Counted from the stretch's first letter, positions 1-8,575 are shown. The stretch is 64,000 nt of DNA from JACNKJ01 sp964440095 (GCA_964440095.1 CAYTPZ010000005.1:1-64000), one strand, 5' to 3'. Program-made: numbers and translations. Notes: generated by a model not told the origin, from the sequence alone.

Positions 1-119
1 AGACCGAAGCCCAAGCTGGGGCGAGTGTCAGGTGAATACCGTCACTGTACAGCTTGTATCAAATTGGCGGGTATCTTAGGGTACAGTACTAATTCACGAA
101 CTGATTGAAAGAGGTAGGA

Positions 120-828
120 ATGCTCACTAGCTTCTCAACTTCTTCAGTGTTTTCTAGGGTAACGCTCTTTCTGACTTTTATAGTCGTCACTTCTATCGCT
201 TGTAGCCATGGTCCTGCCGATAGTGACAATGATGAGGCAATCCCACTCTATCTATGCTTCGACGACTCAACCATTGAAGAGTGGTATGAGAATCGCGACC
301 TCTTCAACGAATACGGTGTGCGAGTCCACCTTCTACATCACTCGGTTCACGATGCTGGAAGACGATCAAATCGAGAAACTACACGCCCTGGAATCCGATG
401 GGCATTCGATCCAGTTTCACAGCACCTTTCATGAGCGTGCCGCCCAATACCTGGAGACGCATACCATCGATGAGTACATCGAAAATGAAGTTTTCATCGG
501 GCTGGATGCGATGCGAGCGGCCGGGTTCAATCCCGTTTCGTTTGCATATCCCGGTGGATCGCACACTCCGTCACTGGACGCCGTCTGCTTGACGATTTTT
601 GAAACCTTGAGGGTCAGTGATCGTGAGGGCCCCAGCATTCTTTACAGTGTGGGTATCGACAACAATTCGATCGAAAGTGTTGTGGCCAATCCACCCGAGA
701 TCATGCATGCCCACAGGATCACTGACGAAGATAGCGACTACGCCATTTCGCGTGCTGAGCTTGAATACTTGTTCCAGGAATTGATTTCAGCCGGGTATCG
801 TTTTGATGTGATCACGAACAGAGATTGA
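120..828 (+). pseudogene. Polysaccharide deacetylase (NodB-like) lipoprotein, frameshifted
   Basis: Start ATG at 120 has GAGG at 111-114. The N-terminus is a hydrophobic signal ending in lipobox S-I-A-C (Cys 28), so a lipoprotein is predicted. The first frame carries the NodB FDD motif but runs out of homology near 323. The frame starting with S-T-F-Y-I continues as a NodB core: G-H-S-I-Q-F-H-S-T-F-H holds the HxxxH metal site and F-A-Y-P-G-G matches the next motif. One extra base around 322-326 (gtgcgagtccacc) separates the halves. It is either a real frameshift or an assembly error. The family deacetylates N-acetylated polysaccharides at the cell surface. It converges on the sugar-phosphate transferase gene, with only 4 bases between stops. 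Confidence 0.75.
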
Positions 829-832
829 ACAA

Positions 833-1990
833 CTAGCGACCTTTACCGGCGGCTTTCTTGATGTGCTTCTCAGTGTCATCTTTGCCGGTCACGCTCAAGC
901 GCGGATTTGCGTTGGTCGCCGGTTCACCTTCCAGAGGCACAACCACCGAACCCTTGACCATGGCCACTCTCAGAAGGCGCAGTCCCGCGCCGAGCACCAT
1001 GGAAGAGGGCACCAGGAACTGCACGATGGCCCAGCCGCTGCCGTAGCCCGGCAGGCTCACCGCGAAGAGCACGAGACCCGCCATGCCGTGCAGGGCGGCG
1101 AGGGTCCAACCTTCACCCAGACCCGCGCGAAGCAGGCGATGGTGGAAGTGGTGCTTGTCGGCCTTGAAGACGCTGGCCCCGCGACGCGCGCGACGAATGA
1201 TGGCCACCAGTACGTCCATGACGCCTACGGAATAAGCTGCGAGAACCAGCGCGATGGCGTGCCAGTCCAGGCCCACGCCCGCTGGGACACGGCTCACGAG
1301 AATACCGAGTACACCCACGCTTAGGCCGAGAGTCAGGCTGCCCGAGTCGCCCAGGAAGATCTTCCGGTTGGAACTCAGGTTGAAGATGAGGTAGATGGCC
1401 GTGACAGTCGCCAGAATCAGGGCCACGGGTCCGTAGAGCGATCCGGTAATGAATCCCACCACAGAAATGGAACCGAGAGCCATCAGGCTCATGCCACCCG
1501 ATAGCCCGTCCATGCCGTCCATGAAGTTGCTGGTGTTCATGAATCCCATGAACCAGAGCATGGTCAGGGGCAGGGAGAGAATGCCCAGCTCCAGCGTGAA
1601 TCCGCCGAACTGGATGAGGTCAAGACGCACACCCACATTCCATAGTAGGAAGGAGGCCATGGCCTGCACGAGCAGGCGTTTGCTGGGGGAGACCGGACGG
1701 AAGTCGTCGATGAAGCCCGTCAGCGTGATCATGCCGAGAGCGCTTAGAACGCCAAGTCCTGCAAGCACGCCCATTCCTTCTCCACCACGGGCGATCCAGA
1801 CGATCAGGAAGATGGAAACGGGCAGAAACATGCCGATACCGCCCGATAGCGGAATGGGCTTGCTGTGGATTTTGCGGGAATTGGGGTGGTCTACGAGGCC
1901 AATGGAAATGGCGACGCCGCGACAAACTTCCTGGACGATCCAACTGATGATGGCGACCAAGGGGATGAGCACGTACCAGGGAATAGGCAT
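833..1990 (-). CDS. Undecaprenyl-phosphate sugar-1-phosphate transferase (WecA/MraY family)
   Basis: 385-residue polytopic membrane protein of the polyprenyl-phosphate N-acetylhexosamine-1-phosphate transferase family, which starts O-antigen, teichoic-acid or enterobacterial-common-antigen type glycans on the inner membrane. Seen: HPNSRKIHSKPIPLSGG near the N-terminus, the Mg-binding pair G-F-I-D-D-F at about residues 95-96, N-F-M-D-G-M-D-G-L-S-G-G and F-L-G-D-S-G-S-L. A longer frame begins at 2041, but the ATG at 1990 has AGAAGG five bases upstream and starts directly before the first membrane segment. The HH-rich cytoplasmic loop K-A-D-K-H-H-F-H-H-R is typical of WecA/TagO rather than MraY. 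The exact sugar cannot be told from sequence. Confidence 0.88.
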   Translation of the reverse strand: MPIPWYVLIPLVAIISWIVQEVCRGVAISIGLVDHPNSRKIHSKPIPLSGGIGMFLPVSIFLIVWIARGGEGMGVLAGLGVLSALGMITLTGFIDDFRPVSPSKRLLVQAMASFLLWNVGVRLDLIQFGGFTLELGILSLPLTMLWFMGFMNTSNFMDGMDGLSGGMSLMALGSISVVGFITGSLYGPVALILATVTAIYLIFNLSSNRKIFLGDSGSLTLGLSVGVLGILVSRVPAGVGLDWHAIALVLAAYSVGVMDVLVAIIRRARRGASVFKADKHHFHHRLLRAGLGEGWTLAALHGMAGLVLFAVSLPGYGSGWAIVQFLVPSSMVLGAGLRLLRVAMVKGSVVVPLEGEPATNANPRLSVTGKDDTEKHIKKAAGKGR

Positions 1991-2060
1991 TGGACCTTCT
2001 TCGCTCGAGACCTTCTGCGCGCTCGTAGATGCGAGGCGCATCCTCCTTGGAACCGGGGGA

Positions 2061-2088
2061 ATCTTAGTGATTTGCCCCGTTTTGTCAA
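2061..2088 (-). promoter_or_regulatory. Sigma-70-type promoter of the sugar-phosphate transferase gene
   Basis: On the minus strand a perfect TTGACA (2088-2083) is followed after 16 bases by TAAGAT (2066-2061), about 70 bases upstream of the ATG at 1990. Inferred from consensus match and position only. Confidence 0.5.
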
Positions 2089-2260
2089 CAGCTTGGCAGG
2101 GGCAAAGCTATCGGCTTACGGAATACCTGATAGAATATAGGATTGCTCCAAACCCGGCCCAAATCCTATTTGGCGGGTATGGGTTGTTTATATTTAAACG
2201 CATACCCCCGATTTCGCAAGATGCACCCTCACCCTGCAGATCCAGCGTTCAAATATGAAA

Positions 2261-2284
2261 CGGGGAGGGCGGATGCCCTCCCCG
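2261..2284 (-). terminator. Stem-loop terminator downstream of the MXAN_6640-type protease
   Basis: A perfect 10-bp stem (cggggagggc / gccctccccg) with a GGAT loop lies 50 bases past the stop of the minus-strand protease gene and is followed on that strand by TTTCATATTTG. The T-run is weak. Confidence 0.55.
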
Positions 2285-2307
2285 AATGACATGTGAAGCT
2301 GGAATGA

Positions 2308-2327
2308 GGGGAGGGCATCCACCCTCC
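2308..2327. repeat. Near-identical inverted copy of the neighbouring terminator stem
   Basis: The reverse complement of 2308-2327 matches 2264-2283 at 19 of 20 positions. Each copy is itself a hairpin, so the pair could also fold into one long stem. Confidence 0.6.
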
Positions 2328-2334
2328 TCGCATC

Positions 2335-4143
2335 TTACTTGATGAGCTGGATCTTCCCGACCTGCGTCTCATTGCCGTCGAGGTGGATCCGGGTAAAGTA
2401 GACGCCCGTGGCGAGTTCCTTGCCCGAGTCGTCCTTACCGTCGAAGACGATTTCATGATCGCCCGCGCCGTAATTTTCGCCCGAGATCAAGTGGCGAAGA
2501 ATACGTCCGCTGGGGGAGACCACTTCGAGGTAGACCGGTGAATCGGAGGCCAGCTCGAAGCGAAGGGTCGTCTTCGGATTGAAGGGGTTGGGATAATTCG
2601 GGTGCAGGCGCATGCTGCCGTAACCCGGAATCACCGGCGCGTCCGAGCCGCCGGAAGGATCGCTTCCCAGTTCATAGGTGATGTTTCCATTGGAAACCTG
2701 GTCGGCGTTGGCGAAGCCGATGAGCAGTTCACTGATGGCCGAGAAGAGAACCGGAACGATCAGGGTGCCGTTGCCGCTTCCATCCACTTCCATTTCAAAG
2801 ATGCTGATGGTGCCGTCGAGCTTATCGATGACGATGTGGGGCCTGTACTGATCGCTGGTCGTACTGCTGAAGGTCACCTTCGGATAGTCGGCCAGACCGC
2901 TCAGGCTCGCGTGCCTCACGAAGCGTGCAGCCAGGTGGTTGCAGGAGGTGGTCTGGGGAGCGGTGGTCAGTCCCGAAATGTTCTTCCAGTTGCGACGGGA
3001 ATAAAGATCCGGCGCGTCGGGGTAACTGTAACCGGGGTGGGAGTAGTATCCGGTCAGGTTATTGAACTGAATAAACTCGGCGAAGCCGTCTTCCAGGTCG
3101 CTACCGTACTGCTGCAGCCAGTAGCGGTAGCTGTTGAGCATGGACTGACCGGTGTTGGTTACGCGCCAATCCCACAAATCAACGATGATCTGATTGCCGT
3201 GGACCTCGGACATGTACTGCTGCCAGATGCAATCCTCGTAACTACCGCTGCCGCCGTAGTCCAGAGAGTATGAGGGCGAGTAAAGCGGGCTGCCCGTGTA
3301 GGCGATGTAGTTGTGATAGTCGTTGGTTTCGGGGAAAACAGCCTCTTCGGCCCAGGTTGCGTCCACTTCCACCCATCCGCCTTCGGTCCAGCGGCTGCCC
3401 TTGTACTGGCTGGCGTGCTTGAACTCGTGCGCGCAGGTCACCTTGGCGGCGCCCTTCTGGTTGCCGTCGGGATCGTCGTTGTTGGGGAAGCCGAAGAAGT
3501 CGTTGTGCAGAACGATACGGGTCTGACCCAGTCCGGCGTTCTGGATGGTGGTGTAACCGTAGTAGGGCATGTCCTCGAATGAGATGTAGTAGGCGCTTCC
3601 GCTGGCCACATAGGGCGCGATGAAGCCCATGTCCACGATCTCGGTCTGCCAACTGTGATCCAAGTAGTCGGCGCACCATTCGACGAAGTCGGGGGTGCCG
3701 TTGCTGTTGCTGTCGGCCGAAGGTACCGCATTGGGGCCCACGGTCAGGTAGCTAAGCTGGAACCAACCCATGGGCGAATAAAAGGTGACGCGGTCACCGT
3801 CGCGCTCGCCATTGCCGAAGGGTTCATCCATCTGAGCCTGCAGATAGTCCTTCACGTCCTGATCAACGTTTGGATCGGTGAGGATGCTCTGGAAAACCCA
3901 GGTGCCGTCCTTGTACTTCCGGTCATAGTCCGAGGCCACGAAGAAGCGGCTGTCCACTCTCTCGGGCTCGAAGGCGAAGTAGGCTTTGTTGAGGGCGACG
4001 TCGCTGGGGCTGATCAGACCCTGTGCGAGCGCGGATTCGAGGTTCTGGAAAGTCTGAGGCTGCAGATCGTTGTGCGCGAGGGCCGGGATGGCCAAGGCGA
4101 GGATCAGCAGGCCCATAGCGAGACGCGGAAGCATGAGACGCAT
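2335..4143 (-). CDS. MXAN_6640-type secreted metalloprotease with C-terminal sorting domain
   Basis: 602-residue exported protein. It has a signal peptide (hydrophobic run ending in A-L-A) and a zinc-peptidase signature C-A-H-E-F-K-H (HExxH) near the middle, with a downstream A-E-E-A-V-F that may hold the third ligand. The C-terminus is about 90 residues beginning H-P-N-Y-P-N-P-F-N-P, with a FlgD-like fold signature (A-T-G-V-Y-F) and ending K-I-Q-L-I-K. This C-terminal module is the type-A sorting or anchoring domain of FCB bacteria. ATG at 4143 has AAGGGGGAT upstream. Likely function: extracellular or surface proteolysis, substrate unknown. A PorX/PorY-like pair lies about 20 kb away and might control such exports. 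Confidence 0.78.
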   Translation of the reverse strand: MRLMLPRLAMGLLILALAIPALAHNDLQPQTFQNLESALAQGLISPSDVALNKAYFAFEPERVDSRFFVASDYDRKYKDGTWVFQSILTDPNVDQDVKDYLQAQMDEPFGNGERDGDRVTFYSPMGWFQLSYLTVGPNAVPSADSNSNGTPDFVEWCADYLDHSWQTEIVDMGFIAPYVASGSAYYISFEDMPYYGYTTIQNAGLGQTRIVLHNDFFGFPNNDDPDGNQKGAAKVTCAHEFKHASQYKGSRWTEGGWVEVDATWAEEAVFPETNDYHNYIAYTGSPLYSPSYSLDYGGSGSYEDCIWQQYMSEVHGNQIIVDLWDWRVTNTGQSMLNSYRYWLQQYGSDLEDGFAEFIQFNNLTGYYSHPGYSYPDAPDLYSRRNWKNISGLTTAPQTTSCNHLAARFVRHASLSGLADYPKVTFSSTTSDQYRPHIVIDKLDGTISIFEMEVDGSGNGTLIVPVLFSAISELLIGFANADQVSNGNITYELGSDPSGGSDAPVIPGYGSMRLHPNYPNPFNPKTTLRFELASDSPVYLEVVSPSGRILRHLISGENYGAGDHEIVFDGKDDSGKELATGVYFTRIHLDGNETQVGKIQLIK

Positions 4144-4226
4144 GAGTATCCCCCTTCGGGATTTTGGCAGACCTGTATAGGAAGGGACGCCCGGGCTATG
4201 GGGCCCAGATCGTCCCTGGCCGTGTA

Positions 4227-4255
4227 ATTTTACCGGAAACGGGGGGGGAATTCAA
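4227..4255 (-). promoter_or_regulatory. Promoter of the secreted metalloprotease gene
   Basis: Minus strand: TTGAAT (4255-4250), 17-base spacer containing an eight-C run, TAAAAT (4232-4227), lying between the M42 gene stop and the protease ATG. Confidence 0.55.
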
Positions 4256-4269
4256 TTGTTGAGGCGGCG

Positions 4270-5358
4270 TTAACCCTTGAAGCGCGGGGCGTAGCGCTTG
4301 TGGACACGTTCCAGATCGCGGAACAGTCTTTCCTTTCTGACCGGGTCGGGTCCCGTGAGGGCGAGCGCTTCCATGAGTTTTAGCATTTGCTCGGTGTCGG
4401 AAAGTGACACGGCTTCGGCGGCTGCGCCCTTTTTCCCCATGTTGTGGTAGTTGTCCAGGGAAATGGCGAGAGCTCCGGTTTTGTAACCGGCCAGTTGAAA
4501 GAGCGTGGCTTCGCACCATCCGCCAGGCATGAGCGCTCGCTGATATTGGAATCGCTTGTCCTGTTTCGTAAGGGCTTCCGCGGTGTCGCTGAGCCAAAGA
4601 GTCATGCCGTCGTCGAATACACTCATGCGATCGCCCACGCGAATTACCGGTCCTTTGCCGATTTCGAAGGAAGGCAATTCGCGACTGGTTTCCATGACGA
4701 TCACCGGCAGCTTCTTGGGTACCAGCTTGCCCTTTACCGCTTCCATGGCGCCGGCAAATCCTACTTCTTCGGCTACCGTGAAGAGACCGTAGACCTGTGC
4801 CTTGCGTTTGCGTGAGGCGAGGTCGTCGAGCAGGGCGCAGATGAGTGCGGCGCTGATGAGGTTGTCCAGGGCCTTGGAGCGAATGCGCCCCCGAGAAATA
4901 GACAGAGGCACGAGGTCGAACCAACCAAACTGCCCAGGCCTTAACGGCTCATTGGCCTTGATACGCAGTACCGTGTCTTCCTTGCGGCGATCCTTGGCCA
5001 TTTTCACCGAAAGGGTTTCGGCCTTGATGCGCCGCCCCTCATCCTCGAAAACCAGACGGCTGCCCTTCAGGGTCTTTTCGTCCACCCCGCCCAGCAGGCG
5101 CACCTTGGCACTGCGGCCGCGACTTTCCATGACCTCGAATCCGGGATGATCCATATGGCAAGTGAAGGCCACGGCCTTGCTGCGTCGACCGGGGTTCTTG
5201 TACTCCAACAAGAGGTTGCCCGCCCTGTCTTCCTTGATGCCCAGGCCGCGCTCCTCGGCCAGCCGGCGCACGCGAGCCCGAACCGCATCTTCGTTGAAGG
5301 GTGCGGTGGGAAGAGGAAGGATTTCGCGAAGCCAGTAGTCGAGGCGATTCGAAGGCAT
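4270..5358 (-). CDS. M42-family (glutamyl/deblocking) aminopeptidase
   Basis: 362 residues. The family forms cytoplasmic dinuclear-metal aminopeptidases with tetrahedral assemblies. Metal and catalytic motifs in order: C-H-M-D-H-P-G-F (first His/Asp), K-A-L-D-N (bridging Asp), T-V-A-E-E-V-G-F-A-G-A (catalytic Glu pair), and S-L-D-N-Y-H-N-M-G near the end (last His). The start at 5358 is chosen because GAGGAG lies 7 bases upstream. The frame stays open to 6102, but that stretch is antisense to pyrR and its leader. The substrate is unknown. It is the last gene on this strand before the divergent pyr operon. Confidence 0.82.
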   Translation of the reverse strand: MPSNRLDYWLREILPLPTAPFNEDAVRARVRRLAEERGLGIKEDRAGNLLLEYKNPGRRSKAVAFTCHMDHPGFEVMESRGRSAKVRLLGGVDEKTLKGSRLVFEDEGRRIKAETLSVKMAKDRRKEDTVLRIKANEPLRPGQFGWFDLVPLSISRGRIRSKALDNLISAALICALLDDLASRKRKAQVYGLFTVAEEVGFAGAMEAVKGKLVPKKLPVIVMETSRELPSFEIGKGPVIRVGDRMSVFDDGMTLWLSDTAEALTKQDKRFQYQRALMPGGWCEATLFQLAGYKTGALAISLDNYHNMGKKGAAAEAVSLSDTEQMLKLMEALALTGPDPVRKERLFRDLERVHKRYAPRFKG

Positions 5359-5371
5359 TTGGCACTCCTCG

Positions 5372-5440
5372 CTAGCCGCTGACCGCAAATCGCCGACCGC
5401 CAGTCCCTCTGGCGGCAAGCGGTTAGCTGTTAGCAGCTTG
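5372..5440. repeat. Degenerate heptamer-type intergenic repeat
   Basis: Contains imperfect iterations such as gccgctgaccgc, cgccgaccgcc and gcggttagctgttagc, with a G/CGGTTAGC-like unit of about 7 bases. Related wording recurs at 38906-39000, 52733-52766, 52902-52921 and 60129-60165. Confidence 0.5.
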
Positions 5441-5461
5441 CGAATCCTAGTCCCTCCATCC

Positions 5462-5490
5462 TTGAAAGTCACCCCAATCCTTGCTACTAT
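5462..5490 (+). promoter_or_regulatory. Promoter of the pyr operon
   Basis: TTGAAA (5462-5467), 17-base spacer, TACTAT (5485-5490). The predicted transcript starts near 5497, giving a leader of about 165 bases before pyrR that contains the PyrR loop, a leader ORF and a terminator. Confidence 0.7.
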
Positions 5491-5522
5491 GTGCAGCACC
5501 GGGACGCGCCCGGCGATCAGAT

Positions 5523-5553
5523 CCTTTAAATCGATCCCGCGAGGTCGAAAAGG
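5523..5553 (+). promoter_or_regulatory. PyrR-binding loop (anti-antiterminator) in the pyr leader
   Basis: The core gatcccgcgaggtc at 5533-5546 matches the published PyrR-binding consensus ARUCCNGNGAGGYU at every fixed position except the outermost pair, where A-U is replaced by G-C, as expected if those bases pair. Flanking segments pair as well: TCGA 5531-5534 with 5545-5548, and CCTTT 5523-5527 with AAAGG 5549-5553. In Bacillus-type systems UMP-loaded PyrR binds this hairpin and favours the downstream terminator. The 3' side also abuts the Shine-Dalgarno sequence of the leader ORF (5552-5558). Confidence 0.8.
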
Positions 5554-5560
5554 GAGGGAA

Positions 5561-5662
5561 ATGAACCGCGCAAAAGCACAAACCCAGTCCAGAAGGACTT
5601 GGGATTTTTTTTGCCCTAAAGCGCCCTTCGCCCCCCTTGCGACGCGGGCGGGGGAGGCCTGA
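5561..5662 (+). CDS. Putative pyr leader peptide ORF (33 codons)
   Basis: ATG at 5561 follows GGGAGGG (5552-5558). The frame runs through the whole terminator hairpin and ends in a TGA that overlaps the pyrR start as TGATG. The peptide begins M-N-R-A-K-A-Q-T and is Arg/Lys-rich, with Phe-Phe encoded by the terminator T-run. Translation could couple to pyrR or influence terminator folding, as the E. coli pyrBI leader peptide does. No conservation data are available, so its expression is inference. Confidence 0.45.
   Translation: MNRAKAQTQSRRTWDFFCPKAPFAPLATRAGEA
5583..5612 (+). terminator. Intrinsic terminator / attenuator of the pyr operon
   Basis: Stem CCCAGTCC / GGACTTGGG with an AGAA loop and one bulged base, followed by A and eight T (5605-5612). 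It lies 30 bases after the PyrR loop and 50 bases before pyrR, the layout of a PyrR-controlled attenuator. Confidence 0.82.
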
Positions 5663-6231
5663 TGTCCACCGAGACCTTGAAGCAGTTCCAGCAGAAAGCC
5701 GTGCTGATGAGCCCGGAAAAGATGGACCGGGCCCTCAAGCGCATGAGCCACGAAGTCCTCGAGCGCCATGAGAGCGCGGAGGATCTTGTCTTCCTGGGCA
5801 TCCGCCGGCGGGGAATTCCCATCGCCGAACGCATGGCCGGATACATCGCCGTCATCGACGGTGGCGCCGACATCCCCACGGGCACCATCGACATCGCCTT
5901 CTACCGCGATGACTTGGCGCAGATCGGACCTCAGCCGCGAGTGGGCGAGACCATCATCCCCGTAGACATCAGCGGCAAGCATGTGATTCTCACCGACGAC
6001 GTACTCTTCACCGGCCGTACCGTGCGAAGCGCCATGGATGCCATCATGGACTTTGGTCGCCCCGCCTCCATTCAACTGGCGGTGCTCATCGACCGCGGCC
6101 ATCGCGAGCTTCCCATTCGCGCCGACTACGTGGGCAAGAACGTGCCCACCAGCGGACGCGAAGTGGTGAAGGTGAAGCTGACCGAAATCGACGAGACCGA
6201 AATCGTTCTGCTTGGGGAGATGAGTGAATGA
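5662..6231 (+). CDS. pyrR: Bifunctional pyr operon regulator / uracil phosphoribosyltransferase PyrR
   Basis: 189 residues, normal for PyrR. The PRPP-binding signature V-I-L-T-D-D-V-L-F-T-G-R-T is clear, and the R-R-G-I-P-I-A substrate loop and the R-x-D-Y-V-G-K-N-V-P-T-S segment are as in the family. PyrR binds pyr mRNA in response to UMP and has weak UPRTase activity. Start ATG at 5662 has GGGGGAGG upstream and overlaps the stop of the leader ORF. Its own leader carries a matching binding loop, so autoregulation is likely. Its stop overlaps pyrB (ATGA). Confidence 0.95.
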   Translation: MSTETLKQFQQKAVLMSPEKMDRALKRMSHEVLERHESAEDLVFLGIRRRGIPIAERMAGYIAVIDGGADIPTGTIDIAFYRDDLAQIGPQPRVGETIIPVDISGKHVILTDDVLFTGRTVRSAMDAIMDFGRPASIQLAVLIDRGHRELPIRADYVGKNVPTSGREVVKVKLTEIDETEIVLLGEMSE

Positions 6232-7208
6232 GCTTCGACCGCATGCATCTGCTCGACCTGGAAAGCCTGAGCTCCGAAGAGATTATTCACATTCTCGACA
6301 CAGCCGAGAGCTTCCGCGAGATCAGCGAGCGGGAGATCAAGAAGGTGCCCACCCTGCGTGGCTTCACCGTGGTGAATCTCTTTTTCGAGGACAGCACACG
6401 CACGCGTATCAGCTTCGAGTTGGCCGAGAAGCGCTTGAGCGCCGACGTGGTGAACTTCAGCAAATCCACCAGCAGTGTGAAGAAGGGCGAGAGCCTTCTG
6501 GACACCGTGGAAAACCTGCTGGCCATGAAGATGGACATCATCGTCATGCGTCACGGCGCCAGCGGCGCTCCACACTACCTGGCCGAGCGCGTACCGGCCA
6601 GCGTGGTCAATGCGGGAGACGGCAAGCACGAGCATCCCACACAGGGTCTGCTCGACTTGCTCACCATGCGCCATCACCTGGGCGACCTGGCCGGTCGCAA
6701 AGTGGTCATCGTGGGAGACATCCTTCACAGCCGCGTGGCGCGAAGCAACATTCATGGTCTCACCACGCTGGGTGCCGAAGTCGTGCTCAGCGGACCTCCC
6801 ACCTTCATGCCGCCCAAGCCCGAGTCATTGGGTGTGAGTGTCGACTACGATTTGCGCCGCGCCATGAAGGATGCCCACGTGGTCAATGTGCTGCGCGTTC
6901 AGAAGGAGAGGCAGGAGGGCGGCCTCATGCCAAGCACCCGCGCCTATGCCCGCGACTGGCAGGTGGGACTCAGTCATCTCGAACTGCTCGCCAAGGATGG
7001 TATTGTCATGCATCCCGGTCCCATGAATCGCGGCGTGGAGATCGCGCAGGAAGTGGCCGACGGGCCGCGCTCGGTGATCCTGGAGCAGGTCACCAACGGA
7101 CTGGCCATTCGCATGGCGGTGCTCTACCTGCTCAGCGAGGCGCGCAAGAAACTTGAGCGCGGCGAAATCGAAGAAAAACCCCTTGAAAAGTGCGAGGTCC
7201 TGGCGTGA
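6228..7208 (+). CDS. pyrB: Aspartate carbamoyltransferase catalytic chain
   Basis: 326 residues. It makes N-carbamoyl-aspartate from carbamoyl phosphate and aspartate, the first committed pyrimidine step. Carbamoyl-phosphate motif F-F-E-D-S-T-R-T-R at 52-60 and H-P-T-Q-G-L-L-D in the middle are diagnostic, as is the late H-P-G-P-M-N-R-G-V-E motif. Overlaps pyrR by 4 bases and pyrC by 4 (GTGA). No pyrI regulatory chain is nearby, so control probably rests on PyrR. Confidence 0.96.
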   Translation: MSFDRMHLLDLESLSSEEIIHILDTAESFREISEREIKKVPTLRGFTVVNLFFEDSTRTRISFELAEKRLSADVVNFSKSTSSVKKGESLLDTVENLLAMKMDIIVMRHGASGAPHYLAERVPASVVNAGDGKHEHPTQGLLDLLTMRHHLGDLAGRKVVIVGDILHSRVARSNIHGLTTLGAEVVLSGPPTFMPPKPESLGVSVDYDLRRAMKDAHVVNVLRVQKERQEGGLMPSTRAYARDWQVGLSHLELLAKDGIVMHPGPMNRGVEIAQEVADGPRSVILEQVTNGLAIRMAVLYLLSEARKKLERGEIEEKPLEKCEVLA

Positions 7209-8575
7209 AGGATTGGAGCGAGATCTGCAAACAGGGTGAGTTTTGGCTCACCAACGTGAAGATCGTCGATCCCGAAGCGGGACGCATCTTCGAGGGTGCC
7301 GTCAAAGTTGACAGCGGACTCATCGCCGAGGTGCGCGAGGGCGCGGCTCCCGGCGAGGGGAAAGTCTTGGACGGCGAAGGACTACACCTGGCTCCCGGGT
7401 TTATCGACTTGCATGTGCATCTGCGGGAGCCAGGTTTTGAAGAAAAGGAAACGGTGGAGACCGGCGCCATGGCGGCGGCCCGCGGAGGCGTGACCACCAT
7501 TTGTTCCATGCCCAACACCAATCCTATCTGCGACGATGGCTCCAAGGTGGCCTTCATTCGCGCACGGGCGCGCCAGGCTGGACTTTGCCGCGTTCTGCCG
7601 GTGGGAGCCATTACCCGCGGCTCGGACGGCAAGCAGCTCGCCGACCTGGGCGAGATGCACGACGAGGGCGCCATCGCCTTCAGCGACGACGGTTGGCCCG
7701 TGGCCGACGCCGGCATCATGCGCCGAGCCATGGATCTGAGCCGCGCCTGGGATCTGCTCATCATGAGCCACTCGGAAGAGGCCAGCCTCAGCCGTGGTGG
7801 ACAGATGCACGAGGGTTCGGTTTCATCGCGCCTGGGCCTGGACGGCATTCCCCGCGAAAGCGAGGAAATCGCCGTGGAGCGCGAGGTACGCCTGGCAAAG
7901 ATGACCGGCGCCAAGTTGCACATCTGCCACGTTTCCAGTGGAGGCAGCGTGGATATCATCCGGCGCGCCAAGGCCGAGGGAGTGCGCGTGACCGGCGAGA
8001 CCACGCCGCACTATCTTCTGCTGGACCACAGCCACGTGAGCACCTATGACTCTCACAAGAAGATGAATCCTCCCTTGCGCGAGAAGAGCGACCAGGAAGC
8101 CCTGGTTCAAGGACTCATCGATGGAACAATGGACGCTGTGGCCACCGACCACGCGCCGCATACGGTGATCGAAAAGAATGTGGAGTTCGCCGACGCGCCC
8201 TTCGGCGTGACGGGCCTGGAGACCAGCCTCTCGGCGCTCATCACGCGCATGGTGGAGCCGGGACTTTTAGACCTGCCCGCCGCAGTGGCCTTGATGAGCT
8301 CCAGGCCCGCCGCTATTATCGGCGTGGAGCAGGGACGCATGGTCGCCGGAGCGCCGGCGGATCTGGTACTCTTCGATCCCACCGAACGATGGACCGTGCG
8401 CGGCAAAGAAACCGCCTCGCGCTCGGACAACACGCCCTTCGAGGGAATGGAACTCACGGGCCGCGTTCGCGCCACCTTCCTGGCCGGCCGCCCCGTCTTC
8501 CGCCGCTACGAAGAGGATGGAGAAAGCCGTGAGAGCTTCACTCCGAATTTGGCCAAGGAAGCCGCGATCGCGTAG
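7205..8575 (+). CDS. pyrC: Dihydroorotase (class I)
   Basis: 456 residues. It cyclises carbamoyl-aspartate to dihydroorotate. Metal motif D-L-H-V-H-L-R-E-P-G near residue 70, the P-N-T-N-P loop, E-x-T-P-H-Y and A-T-D-H-A-P-H are present. GTG at 7205 is preferred because GAGGT lies 9 bases upstream and it overlaps the pyrB stop. An in-frame upstream start at 7190 has no ribosome site. Cytoplasmic amidohydrolase superfamily enzyme. Confidence 0.94.
   Translation: MKDWSEICKQGEFWLTNVKIVDPEAGRIFEGAVKVDSGLIAEVREGAAPGEGKVLDGEGLHLAPGFIDLHVHLREPGFEEKETVETGAMAAARGGVTTICSMPNTNPICDDGSKVAFIRARARQAGLCRVLPVGAITRGSDGKQLADLGEMHDEGAIAFSDDGWPVADAGIMRRAMDLSRAWDLLIMSHSEEASLSRGGQMHEGSVSSRLGLDGIPRESEEIAVEREVRLAKMTGAKLHICHVSSGGSVDIIRRAKAEGVRVTGETTPHYLLLDHSHVSTYDSHKKMNPPLREKSDQEALVQGLIDGTMDAVATDHAPHTVIEKNVEFADAPFGVTGLETSLSALITRMVEPGLLDLPAAVALMSSRPAAIIGVEQGRMVAGAPADLVLFDPTERWTVRGKETASRSDNTPFEGMELTGRVRATFLAGRPVFRRYEEDGESRESFTPNLAKEAAIA

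Noticed and set aside
5359..6102. Upstream extension of the M42 peptidase frame
   Set aside because: It is antisense to pyrR and the pyr leader; the ATG at 5358 has an ideal GAGGAG.
7132..8004. 290-residue minus-strand frame across pyrB/pyrC
   Set aside because: Ser/Arg-rich mirror frame without ribosome site or family motifs.
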